Source: Leptoclinus maculatus (lineage: Eukaryota > Chordata > Actinopteri > Perciformes > Stichaeidae). Taken from it: a stretch of 64,000 bases of DNA. The stretch's first letter is position 1, and the number at the start of each line of letters is the position of its first letter. The stretch lies in the NCBI GenBank assembly GCA_032191485.1, contig JAVDOI010000003.1:2203463-2267462 (forward strand), given 5' to 3'. Made by a program: the position numbers and the translations under genes. This document shows positions 13,013 through 23,611 of this stretch, piece by piece. The notes below the pieces were generated by a model that was not told the origin of the DNA, made no database searches, and saw only the letters and a program-made list of their open reading frames with translations.

Positions 13013-14324
13013 ACTCCATACTGTACATAAGTAGGCTGAAGCTTGTTATTCCTCTGCTCTCTTACTCCCAATACGCCAGTAATGCAACCTCTCCTCCCTT
13101 CTACATCTCTCCCTGCTCCCTTAAGGTATCACTCTGTCTCTCTTCTTCCTCCCCCCCCCCCCTCCGCTCCTCTCCCTCGGTCCCACTGAACAACAAGCCC
13201 TCACCTTCTCCCACGCTATCGTCTCCGGTCCCAAAACGCGCTGATTCTCTTTTTCCTCCTGCTTCGGCTCCAGCTCACTCCCACTCCGCAGCATCGACAC
13301 CTCTAACCTCAGCAGCATCCCTCTCCCCCCCCCCCCCCCTCACTCTTTCTCCGTCTCCATCTACACTTCGCTCTCGCTCCTTTCGCCAAAACCAAAAACT
13401 TTGGTTTTAAAATGTACAAATGCATTAACAGTGTCTGTGTGCATGGCTCCTATGTCGAACATGTATTATAACAGAACCCGTTTGTACTGTGCAGTGCATG
13501 TATGCACACGTGTTTCGCGTTCACTAGTTTGGAGCTTGAGGAAGCGGCTCATGTCAAAACGTCCTGCAAAGTTTATTTCCGCTGAAGAGTTTAAGAAGGT
13601 ATTCACGTTAAGTAGACTCCTCCATAATGACACACACATTTGAGAAGATTACCTGAAGTTATATTTATATATATATATGTATATGAAAATGTTTTAACTT
13701 GGAAAATGATTTTGCAACTTTACAAGCAGGATTGGTGTCCTCTTAGTGATAGCCTCAAAAACTCTTAGGTTTTATTTTGAGATCATGTGCAGGTAAGTTG
13801 TGTTTACTATCAGAGGCAGGTTGAATCTTGTGGTCCACTTACTCACTTGTTTCCGCCACTTTTGACTACGGAGATGCAACGGATCACAAACCTCACGGTT
13901 CGGTTCGGATCACGGTTCTTGAGTCACGGTTTGGATCATTTTTCAGATCAGCAAAGAAAAGGGGAGGAGACAAAAAAAAGACTTTGCTTTCCATTTATTA
14001 ATTAAAGAACTTCAAGAACACTTAAAGCAAAGAACTTTGGGCTATAGTCTTACATAAAAACAAAAATATTGAAGATGTCCAATTTGAAACAAAATTAATT
14101 AAATAACAAATAAAAATAAAACATTCAAGAATCCTCATTTCTGTTAAGTTTAAGTGCAACATGAGGTATGTTGATACCCTCGTCCTTTGATCAATACTGA
14201 AAGAAAGAAACAGCCAGTGAGCTAGCTTACACTGTTTACACTGAACTGAACTGCTCGGCAACAACTTGACTTCCTGTCAGGTTATGTCATTCAAATACAC
14301 AATAATGTTCACCATTACTGTGAA

Positions 14325-15238
14325 ATGTTCTACAACTTTATATTTGTTTTCAAAAAGATGAGAATATCTACATTGTCTGGGGAGAGGGTAGACCTTTCTG
14401 TGGTGACTGGGATGTTACTACTGGGCCTGTCTAGCTTCACTCTGACACTTCTGTCAGCACCTGCACCAGGTGTGTGTCTGTGTGACTCTCACAGAGGGGG
14501 CGTGTCTACAGCACCTGTCTGTGTGACTCTCACAGAGGGGGCGTGTCTGCAGCACCTGTCTGTGTGACTCTCACAGAGGGGGCGTGTCTGCAGCACCTGT
14601 CTGTGTGACTCTCACAGAGGGGGCGTGTCTGCAGCACCTGTCTGTGTGACTCTCACAGAGGGGGCGTGTCTACAGCACCGGACTATGAATCTCCCACTCC
14701 GCCGTCATGAAGTGAGCGGTCACAGTCACGTAGCTCTCCGTTGCCCTGGAGGTCCATCCGTCTGGTCTGTGGTGATGGCAACAGAGGATGCCTTAGATAA
14801 TTCGTCCACAATCTTGATCTTTTCCTTTTCATAGAGGAACGATCTTCATACTGAAGTGTGTGCGTGAGGGGATTTCATAGCGTGGCTCAAGCACTTTAAC
14901 CAGATTTTGAAATCCTTTGTTTTCCACAACGGAGAATGGCCTCGTGTCTGCAGCAATAAAGACCCCAATATATGTTGTATTAGCTTTAGCCCGGTCTGAT
15001 TCTGTCACAAACGGTTTCTTAAATGCCTCCTTCTTGTTGTTGTGCCTTGGCCCCGTCGCTGACAGACTGGGGTGGTGGCGCTTCAAACTGTATTGCCGTT
15101 GTCGTATGTCTTTCTCTTTAAACAACGCCTAGATACCGTAACGGTTTTGTCCACCTCCCTCATCCCGTCATAAGTTACAGGGAAGACAAAATGCGACTTA
15201 AGTGACACCGCGGCTTCTCAAGTTCCTCCGCTCGCCAT
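14325..15238 (-). pseudogene. Decayed BED-type hAT transposase
   Basis: Read on the minus strand from 15238, an ATG is followed by a stop after six codons and then a BED zinc-finger remnant ending in LKRHHPSLS. The next block (15125-14829) carries ADTRPFSVVENKGFQNLVKV and LEPRYEIPSRTHFS, typical of hAT/ZBED-like transposases. It continues YEKEKIKIVDELSKASSVAITTD, with a 5-bp duplication (cagac twice, about 14765) before GWTSRATESYVTVTAHF. A 41-bp tandem repeat then interrupts it. The C-terminal dimerisation tail (LSPDNVDILIFLKTN) follows at about 14385-14338. Most of the catalytic core between these is missing. Stops, frameshifts and the deletion make it dead. Assignment is from recalled family motifs. 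Confidence 0.85.
14471..14681. repeat. 41-bp minisatellite, 5 units, within hAT transposase sequence
   Basis: The marker gtgactctc recurs at 14482, 14523, 14564, 14605 and 14646, an exact 41-bp period. On the minus strand one unit reads VLQTRPLCESHTD, which continues the transposase directly after EWEIHSP. The unit is therefore a slice of the transposase gene. Since 41 is not a multiple of 3, each unit shifts frame. Confidence 0.93.
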
Positions 15239-15415
15239 GACTTTCACCGTTAAATGCTTTTAACACTACGTTCACGTGAACACATGCTTTATATCTGTTC
15301 ACTGACACTTTGCATTGATATTCGGGGACTTGTTACTTGAAAAGGAACAGCAGCAGTAAAACTTTATTACACACTATGATTAAACTGTAAAAAAAACAAA
15401 AACAATACTCTATAT

Positions 15416-15981
15416 CAGGGGTCTTCAACGTTTTTCAGGCCAAGGACCCCCAAACTGACAGAGAGATGGAGCAGGGACCCCCGATTATATATATTGTATA
15501 AAATTGTGTTTTATATTAAAGTGGGCCTAGTGCCATGTATAAACATACCTCTGTATTGTGCATTCAATACTAAGCTATTCAAATAATACACAGGTTCATA
15601 TGTTCATGTTTTTATTTTAAACATGAAGGTACAGTGAGTAGGGTGGCCGTGCCACTGCCATTTAGAAACATACCTTGTCAACTGATACCAATGCCAATAT
15701 CAACATTGTCTGTTAATTGCATGATAATCATGCATTCAAGCTATTCAAATTGACGTTTTAATTTTAAACATAAATGTGGAAATAAAAATGAGTGATGGCC
15801 TATTAGTGCCACTGCCATGCATAAACATACCTGTTATCTTGCATACAATACTGAACTATTAAAATAATGGACAGATTCATGTTTTGAAAAAAATAAAAAA
15901 AGTTTGTCTAATCATCCAAAAATTTCGCGGGCCCCCTGCAGTACCTCCGAGGGGTCGCGGACCCCCTGTTGAAGACCTCTG
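15416..15981. mobile_element. Non-autonomous hAT (Charlie-like) element nested in the older hAT
   Basis: The ends are caggggtcttcaac and, inverted, cagaggtcttcaac. The flanking 8 bp are ctctatat (15408-15415) and ctctatac (15982-15989), 7 of 8 identical, the length expected for hAT. The interior has three diverged tandem blocks sharing gtgccat and taaacatacc motifs (about 15528, 15650, 15806). No coding capacity. Confidence 0.8.
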
Positions 15982-16040
15982 CTCTATACTACTCTAGTAG
16001 TACTCTATACTAACCATGAGGTGTGATCCGATCACGGTAT

Positions 16041-18353
16041 TGGTAGCTGCGTGTTGTCAAATTGGTGAATATGTGTTCTTAATTTGCTTGTGTTTTGATG
16101 TCAATTGCATGTGTTTTCTTAATTTGCATGTGAGTTGAGCTCTCAGGGCCACCGTATTACCTGTGACATTTGGTTCAGGTTTAAGGGGCAAACTGTGGAA
16201 ACACACATTGACGGAAAACTGTCGGCGACACACACGCCAAACCAAACCATCACATGTAAGACAAGCGTTAGTTAAATACTACATCCTTTATAACTGGTAG
16301 GTCAACTTAACTTAGAGAAAAAACTAGCATTATCCTAACAGAAAAGTTTTACTGCGTGGTAACGTTAACTAACTTTAGCTAACTTACTTTTGAGAAAAAC
16401 GGTAACAAGAACTTTGTAAATCAGTTAACAGCTAGTTCAGTATCGAAAAGATTTGGTCTTCGCCTATCTTTTTTTTTTTACACTTATGTTACATTGCTGC
16501 ATTGCTTGGGCTGAAATCACTATAAACATTGTGATTTAGTGGGTCTTCGTGCTTTAAGCTAGTTTTGGCTTTAAGGTCCACGTTAGTTTTCTTACTGAGA
16601 CAACTGAACATTACAATAAGGAGAAGCAAGATAACGTTAGTTGACATACACCTGGCACAATACAAATTGTCTTCAAAAAGGTATTCATAATTGGCCAAAA
16701 AATGGGCCTCTCTCAATGCGGACATTTGGCTCGGCAAAGCAGTAAAAGTAAGAGCACAGGTGTACGTTTCACTGAGCCAACAGGCACAAAGCAGAGCCAT
16801 GGCACTTGCACACATAAATGGAACGCGGCTATTCATGTTATCAGTTACACCGCTGTGAGAGAAGGTTGTATCGTTGTAGAATTATGAAAAAAAAGAAGCT
16901 TGTATTCTTATAACTTACAGACCAAATATTAGTCTTAAGAAAATTATATCAGCGAAAGATGAACACTAGCACAACCTTTGTTTGTAAAAGAAACCCCAAA
17001 AACTTTTGTATTAAAAAAAACCTGCAATTAAAAACTGGTAGAAGAACTGCATTTGTTACTCTACATGTGAATTTAACAGGTGTAATAGCTCTTAAATGAG
17101 TTAAATCTGGTTCAAAACACATGTATTTAAATGAATAAGAGCAAATACATCCGGACAGAAAAGAATAGAGTTCTCTGCAGCCATTTTAACCACAGACTGG
17201 TTCCCATTGTAATCATTTCTCAGCGGAGGGAACCCTTCACATCCAGTCAACACGGTTCTGCTGTGTCAGTGAGAGAGACCTCTGGTTCTATGCTGATACC
17301 AGAGTGAGCATCATAATACAATAACTGCTTAAACATTGATTTCCGGCTAGTATTCCTAATGTGTGATTCCTCAAATTACCGGCGTTTTCCTTATTCCGGC
17401 ACATTTCTCCCCTTTTGTTTATTTGTTTAAGGGTGTGGGATAAATTAATGGTGCTTGATTGGCATTAACATAGCCAAATAAGAATTTGAAATTGCTAATA
17501 TTAAACGCCCCGAAGGCATCTGTGTCCCAACCCACCAGAGTACTTATCATGCCTTCCTCAACTGCCTGGCAGCATTGTTGGAGAGAGCGGCAGGGCTTGT
17601 TGGTTCTGTAAAATACCGCTGTATGGCATTTGATTTGTTTACTGTTCTAAGGAGGATCAAAACAATGTGCCTCGTATACATGTATATCGGATTGGAAGAG
17701 CAGAGCATAGGCCCATATCTTTGAATCTTATTCTGAATATTTATGTGTGTATGAGAATTTATTTGAATATGTTATTGCTTGCCGCTTTCAGATGAGCATA
17801 TGAGAAGTCCCCTCTATAGGGTGGCTGCTGCCTTCTTCAGCCGAGTCTCCCCCCCCGCTGGTGGAAAATGAATGAATTAGCACCTCTTGTCCGGTAAGAA
17901 ATGCACCTAATTTATAATCTAATTATGATGATGTCTCAGGGATGAGATTAGCATTCTGTGTGTTTGCATATCTGGGTAAATATGGAAATCATCACGTTGT
18001 TATTGCCATTCTCATTCACACAAGAGTGCGCACGAATGTCACCCTCTTTATGGTTCGAACATGATGATATTGTAAATACTGTCTCCTGTTTGGGAGCGGT
18101 GCATCACCAGTGCTCATCACTGAACACATGGCTGAAACTAGCCTGTTTCAATACTCATTCATCTTCTGCACTCTTAATTCTGGTGCTCAGCCAGCCCCGA
18201 AGCCTGGAATGGGGGGGGGGGGGGGGGGGGGGGGGGGACAAGTGTTAATTAAAAGCAAGCCAGCGATCAGCCAGAGACTTCCTTTAAGTTTGCATCCTGC
18301 ATCTCTCTCAGCTCTCTGAATGATCCCGGGCCAAATAATCGGGGGCTCATTTT
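16041..18353. other. Non-coding; repeat-free block 17200-18060
   Basis: 17200-18060 lacks repeats and has AT-rich homeodomain-like words (taattt, attaatg, aattagc). It may be a developmental enhancer; unproven. Confidence 0.3.
18211..18237. repeat. 27-bp poly-G run
   Basis: An uninterrupted G run, one of several long G or C homopolymers in the window. Confidence 0.95.
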
Positions 18354-18385
18354 CAAATTTGTGCCTTTTTAAAGGCACAAATTTG
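18354..18385. repeat. Perfect 15-bp inverted repeat (hairpin)
   Basis: caaatttgtgccttt (18354-18368), spacer TT, then aaaggcacaaatttg (18371-18385), with no mismatch. No T-run or gene follows that would make it a bacterial-type terminator. Confidence 0.9.
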
Positions 18386-18599
18386 TGTCTCTGCCATTTG
18401 AAATGAATTCACTGCACATGTTCCACATGGCTCACTATCATCCACATCCCTCCTCCATTCTCCCTCTCTTTCCCTTCTCTTCCCTCCCTCCATCTCTACC
18501 CGGGGCCCGTGGGAAGAACTGACTCTGGGAGCAGACAGTCTGCAGCCCTGAATAAATGTATAAGAGGGAGAAGGGGAAGGGAGGGCACATCAGCAGGCA

Positions 18600-18618
18600 G
18601 AGAGAGAGAGAGAGAGCA

Positions 18619-18649
<31 letters not shown>
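18600..18649. repeat. (GA)n microsatellite
   Basis: About 50 bp of GA with one interruption, inside the candidate 5' region near 19 kb. Confidence 0.95.
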
Positions 18650-18652
<3 letters not shown>

Positions 18653-18923
18653 TATTGAGTGTTGGAGGAGGACATACATGCACAGTGTACAGAGAGCGAG
18701 AGATACACAGATAGAGGGAGAAAGAAACACACAGAGAGGGAGACAGAGAGAGAGGGAACCAGTTCAGATTATAGGGCTAAGAAAGGAGTGAGAGCATTTT
18801 AGCTTCCTTCAACCGTCTCTCCCTCGCCTCCCAGCACAAACACATGCTCATACACACTCCCACCCTCTCTCCCTGACTCTCACACACACACTTGCACGCA
18901 AACACACGCACCCATACAGGACA

Positions 18924-18926
<3 letters not shown>

Positions 18927-18955
<29 letters not shown>
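18927..18955. repeat. (AC)n microsatellite
   Basis: About 13 AC repeats just upstream of the candidate 5' exon. Confidence 0.93.
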
Positions 18956-18956
<1 letters not shown>

Positions 18957-19019
18957 TTGCTTTAGGGTATACCAGTCGGCTTTGGCAGTCCTCTCCTTTG
19001 TTGTTTTTGCTTTTGGTTA

Positions 19020-19131
19020 GTCTCAGCGGCGGCGCGGCGTGTGCCTGTATCACCGGGGTGGGTGCGTGTGTGTATATGTGTGTGCAGAGTCTGCGAGGCG
19101 GCGTGTGAAGGATGCCACTAGCAGTACTCAG
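19020..19131 (+). other. Candidate 5' non-coding exon with consensus splice donor
   Basis: A GC-rich block (gcggcggcgcggcg at about 19027) runs into TACTCAG|GTAAGTCAG, a textbook donor at 19132. It is followed by a long pyrimidine tract. A TATA-like tgtataag lies upstream at about 18558-18564, so the true start could be near 18590 and would include the GA and CA repeats between. There is no long frame across the donor, so I read it as a 5' UTR exon, perhaps of myt1l. The 5' boundary is not defined. Confidence 0.35.
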
Positions 19132-19414
19132 GTAAGTCAGTTCCTTCCCTCTATCCCTTTCTTCCTTCCTCTCTCTGCCTCTCTTTTTCTCTTTCTCTGT
19201 GCATTTCTTTCTTTCCGTTCCTCCTCTCTGATCTGCACTCTCTCCATCTCGCCAGGGATGCTCGCCTCCCTCCACATACCGTGCACACCCGCTATGCACT
19301 CTCTCTATTTCTCTATCGCTCTCTCTCTGCCTCAGTGTCTTTCTCGGTCTGCGTTACAACGTCTCCTCCCGACTGTGCTCTCGCCATCCCTGCTTCCCTC
19401 GCCTGTTTCCTCCG

Positions 19415-19441
<27 letters not shown>
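19415..19441. repeat. (CT)n microsatellite
   Basis: A CT run within a pyrimidine-rich stretch that runs from about 19140 to 19620. Confidence 0.9.
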
Positions 19442-19445
<4 letters not shown>

Positions 19446-19632
19446 CTGCTCGCTCTCTCTCTCCAGGCTGCGCCTCATTGGTGTGTCCTGATTCCCGTTT
19501 TCCATTAGGCTCCAGGCCCATTGGTTGCCTGCCTTCCAACCATTATCTCTACTCCTCCACCCCTCTGTCATCCTTTCTCCCTATCGCTCTCCCTCCTTCC
19601 CTCATTCCCAGTCATCTCTCAAGTCGTAAAAA

Positions 19633-19789
19633 TGATTTGCATGCAGGAGGAGAGCAGAAGTTTGCAGTGAGCACACTAAGTGAATTGGGAGAGAGTAAGG
19701 GAGAGAAGTAAAGGAAAGACTGAAAAAGGAGAGGAAGCGCATTCTGGAGAGCGGGAGGAAAAGTTTAAAGAGAAGACTGCAGTTGGTAG
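19633..19789 (+). other. Candidate alternative 5' non-coding exon, purine-rich
   Basis: A purine-rich stretch starts just after an octamer-like ATTTGCAT (about 19634-19641) and ends at GTAG|GTAACT (donor 19790) or TTG|GTAGGT (donor 19786). It lies 500 bp downstream of the other candidate first exon, so the two could be alternative starts of one transcription unit. There is no coding frame of note. Inference from composition and donor only. Confidence 0.25.
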
Positions 19790-21272
19790 GTAACTTGTAC
19801 TTGTTTAGGGCATCGTATGCCTTTGCTTTGATGCCTTGATTAAAGATATAAGGTACATCTACAATCTTGCAATGAAAATATTTGAGTGGAGTGACAAAAT
19901 ATTTCTAATCTGAAGTAGATCAACAAATTGTGATTGTTAATTGCTCACAGTTTGTTTCTGTAGTGTTTAGTCATGTGATGTGGTGTCACTGGTGCAGTGT
20001 CTTAAGTGAGAAAAAGTACCAGCGGGCTGAGGGGATTCGGCCAGTTTATTGTCCCAGTCGAGTTGCTCTGGGATGTCTAATAATATGTTTGTGTCACATT
20101 TCTTTTAGCTCTCTAGATTGCTACTGGAAATGAATAATGTCTTTCCTCTTGAATGCAGTTTGATTTCACAAAGAAGCATGTCGAGGTAGCGGTCGCATGT
20201 GAGCACCATTTAAAAGTTTGCACTATAAGTTGTGTGCTCCTGCTGTAGATAATGCTGCACCGCAAACTTCAGCAGTGTTGGGGAAGAGGATAGTCTTCTG
20301 AAGGCAGTTGTCATCAATATATATTTGTTTAGCCGTTCATTTTAGGCAGTATATTGTTATTATTATTATGATCAAATTATGATTTGATTTGGTTGTTCTT
20401 TGCTAGAATCAGTCTCTCATGTAGTGCGATGTGTTGTGTGTGTTGTTAGTCTGAGGTCTAGGGGGTGGCGAGGACACCGCATCCAGGCAACAATTAGAAG
20501 TAGAGGAGATGGAGACAGAGAAGAGAAACTCAGGGAGGGAAAGAGAGAATGTAAAGTTGGAAGAGAGCTTGAGTTCCCAACTTCCAATACAGTAAACTCT
20601 CTGGTGTAGTTGCATGCATATAAACAATCACACACAGACACACACACTAGTCCCTCTGTTCTATATTTCATCTCACACATTTCTGATTTGCGTGTAAGAA
20701 AAAGGCAATGCAGATGTTGTTGTGTGTGCCTGCCAGTGCTCCCGTGGGTGGCATATACTGTACATACACAGCACAAAGCAGATGCGCTGCAACGTGTTTC
20801 CTCCCGTCAAGACAAACAACGCTCTGACTCAAAGTGATCTACTTGTGTCTGCTCTCCGTTGCCCAAAGTGTGTCAAAAATGAATGTTTCTCATGTCAACA
20901 AATGATGGAGACAATGTTTGCTGACATCTGGGGATAGTGTGAGGGATTGTAACAGCGCGTTCCCGATACCAAGAAGATTTTTCTTTTACGACAATAAATC
21001 AACCTACAGGATGCAGGCATGGTGAAAGATCTCAGGGTTCGTCTTGTAAAACCGTTATAGTCAATGTTTGTAAAACAGTTTGTGTCAAGCGGTAATCATT
21101 TTGAAGCTCTTGTATTTAGTATCGTGTCCTTCAGCGCCCTGTATGTGTCAGTTTCTGTCACTTTGTTTAGGCCACTTGGCACGAGGTGAAGTTATGCTCT
21201 TTGGGAGGTTCCTATCGCTGGAAGAGGAAGGAAACATCTTGCTTGTTAGGGGAGACTCGTGTTGGTGTGTGC

Positions 21273-21275
<3 letters not shown>

Positions 21276-21334
<59 letters not shown>

Positions 21335-21346
21335 CGTGCGTGTGTG
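21276..21346. repeat. (GT)n microsatellite with a GTGC tail
   Basis: About 27 GT repeats, then cgtgcgtgcg. Confidence 0.97.
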
Positions 21347-21466
21347 CCACCATGGTGCCTGATGTGCTTTGCTGAGCGAGCCGAGGACAGGGAGACAGCT
21401 GAATGTGATTAAATTATAGAGGGAAAGCACGCTACCCGGGTCTCGCTGCGACCAACATTACGGGAA

Positions 21467-21485
21467 CCCCCCCCCCCCCCCCCCC
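21467..21485. repeat. 19-bp poly-C run
   Basis: An uninterrupted C run followed by pyrimidine-rich sequence. Confidence 0.95.
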
Positions 21486-21801
21486 TCCTTCTCATCTTTT
21501 CTCTCTGTCTCTCTGTTCTCTCTCTGGTGTGAAAGTAAAAGAAGCCAGCCCCTCATAATCACAACAGTCTGGTCAGAGATGGAGGGGCGAGGACATTGGG
21601 TGTTGATGGCATTGCTGAATATGGACTGTAAGGTCATTAGAAATGTACTGTACCTGTAATGTGTGCTGTGCTCTTCTGTGAGTCTTTGTTGTTATATATT
21701 TTAAATATTTATTGTGTCTAAATGCAGTATTTTAATATGACAAAAAATCTGCTGAATTTTCAAAAACCTGTGTGGCTGCAGACTGAGCCTAATACATGGA
21801 C

Positions 21802-21819
21802 GGGGGGGGGGGGGGGGGG
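21802..21819. repeat. 18-bp poly-G run
   Basis: An uninterrupted G run, about 320 bp from the poly-C run. Confidence 0.95.
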
Positions 21820-23577
21820 TCTTTACTCCAGCCTTGCGTGGGAGATACTGTACGTCCCTTATTCCTCAGCAGCCTAATGAATGAGCCGCAGAAAGCCTCC
21901 TGGGGATCCCCTGCATGCAATCGGCAGGGGTGGGTTGGGGGGGCCAGCCATGCGCTAATATTAGCCTTCATATTGAGTGGCTGGATCACACATTCAAACT
22001 CTGTGCTTAGCATGTCTGAGCCATACACTGCCACAGCATGACTCTGCATTCACGCTAGACTGTGTGCTCCACTGCAGCGGTCACTTAGAAAATACTCATA
22101 ATATGTTCAAAACCTTATTTAGATACAATAAAATAAATATATATGAACATTCATTTGAAGTGAAACCAGGTCCAGTATACGATGTTACGTTATTTTAGCG
22201 TTTACATAAAAACAATACGCAGAATTAGTTTGTGGGGGGGAAGTCAGTGAGGGATCACATCCTTGCCGTAGCAAACAAACTCTATCCGTCGCTTTTTTTT
22301 TTTTTTTCATGAATGGGGGAGAGAATCTGGAGAGAACAATGTGAACCTCATTTGCCTTCTATGCGAAGCTGGCATGTGAAAAAGAAGCGTCTGCTGACCT
22401 TCATGTGTATCAGGAGAAACGCATCTCAATCTATTTGAGAAAATAAGAAATGGATATATCATATAACGTAACATTACTAATACAAAAACAATGTGTTGTA
22501 AATTGTATTTCACCAACTGACTAGTGGTCCTTGAATTGCATCCCTGTATACATCCAGAACATGTGGTTGGCCTCTCAAAATAACAGCGTCTGCTGCACTG
22601 GGTGCAGCTCCCAGTAGATGGTGCTTCCTCCACCTCCACACCAGGAGCGTATCTCCCCAACACAGTGCCGATCACCCTCTCTCCCTGCGGTGAAGGCTAA
22701 CACAGGCTTTACAGGCCGGCCCTCTAACATAACCTGCCCTTGACGTCAGACTGTGGCGCACCTACAGAAGTGCTGGCCCGCAGTATATTTGCCCACGCCA
22801 TGGAGGCTGTCTGCTCCCTCTCCTTATGATAAATCATAGCATGAAAAAAAAACAATCGATTTAGGCAGGTTGTTTTAAACCAGAGATGTACATTTTTCCT
22901 TTTCTAACTTGTACGAAGGCCAGATGGATCAGCCTGTGGTTGCGTCGTGAACGTGTTTTCGTATGAAGATACCACAGGGAATCAATGTGTCCCTCCAATC
23001 AGCCTCCGTGACGTGGTCAGGCGAGGGCGGAGAGGGGATTGATCTATTTGAGCAGACACAACGTCAATACTGACGTCTACTCAGTGTAAGATGTAGCTGC
23101 TCTCGTGTCCTTCACACATGCATCCCTGCTACGCTTGCTGCTACAGGCTATTCATTATGGCACATACATCACTCACACCAACATTCTAGTCACTGGGAAA
23201 CTTAACTTTTTGCCGTCTCACATTTTGGAACAACTGTATTTAATGACTAAAATGTCTGTCTTGACGGGGACCAGGTGAAACAAGACAAAATACAGCTGCA
23301 AACATCCCTACTACTTCAGAACCTGGGGGACGGGGTTAAGATGTAGTTTAAGGACATGCCAGTTTCAATCTCATATGTAGAAAGATGTGCTTGTATAATT
23401 ACTTACATAATTGGTAGCTGTCATGTCACCACTGAATTTTTTACTCCGGCAAAAGCAGTAATATTGCATGTGACAGGTGACCACCCAGACCTGGTTGTTC
23501 ATCCCTCTTGTTAGATAGGCGCATAGAGACAATCTCAGTGTGGGTATCCCTCCAGAGATAGCGCGGGTGCCCCCCCA

Positions 23578-23578
<1 letters not shown>

Positions 23579-23609
<31 letters not shown>
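23579..23609. repeat. (CA)n microsatellite
   Basis: About 15 CA repeats. Confidence 0.95.

Positions 23610-23611
<2 letters not shown>

Larger units (their letters stand above)
10641..13869. other. Non-coding; microsatellites and one candidate conserved block
   Basis: 11270-11460 is repeat-free, of mixed composition, with ttgcgccgcag, an octamer-like catttgcatgac and ccatggtcacc. It could be a conserved non-coding element, but only alignment would show it. Confidence 0.35.
13870..16040 (-). mobile_element. hAT DNA transposon (defective) containing the transposase remnant
   Basis: Left end about 13871: gatgcaacggatcacaaacc then a tcacggttcgg motif. Right end about 16017-16040 holds an inverted relative, gaggtgtgatccgatcac. 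The minus-strand transposase remnant lies between. The right 5' region is interrupted by the nested element at 15416-15981. Exact ends and the target duplication are not clear to me. Confidence 0.6.

Noticed and set aside
13780..13800. Splice donor gtgcaggtaagttg
   Set aside because: A good donor match, but no acceptor, conserved frame or promoter within reach.
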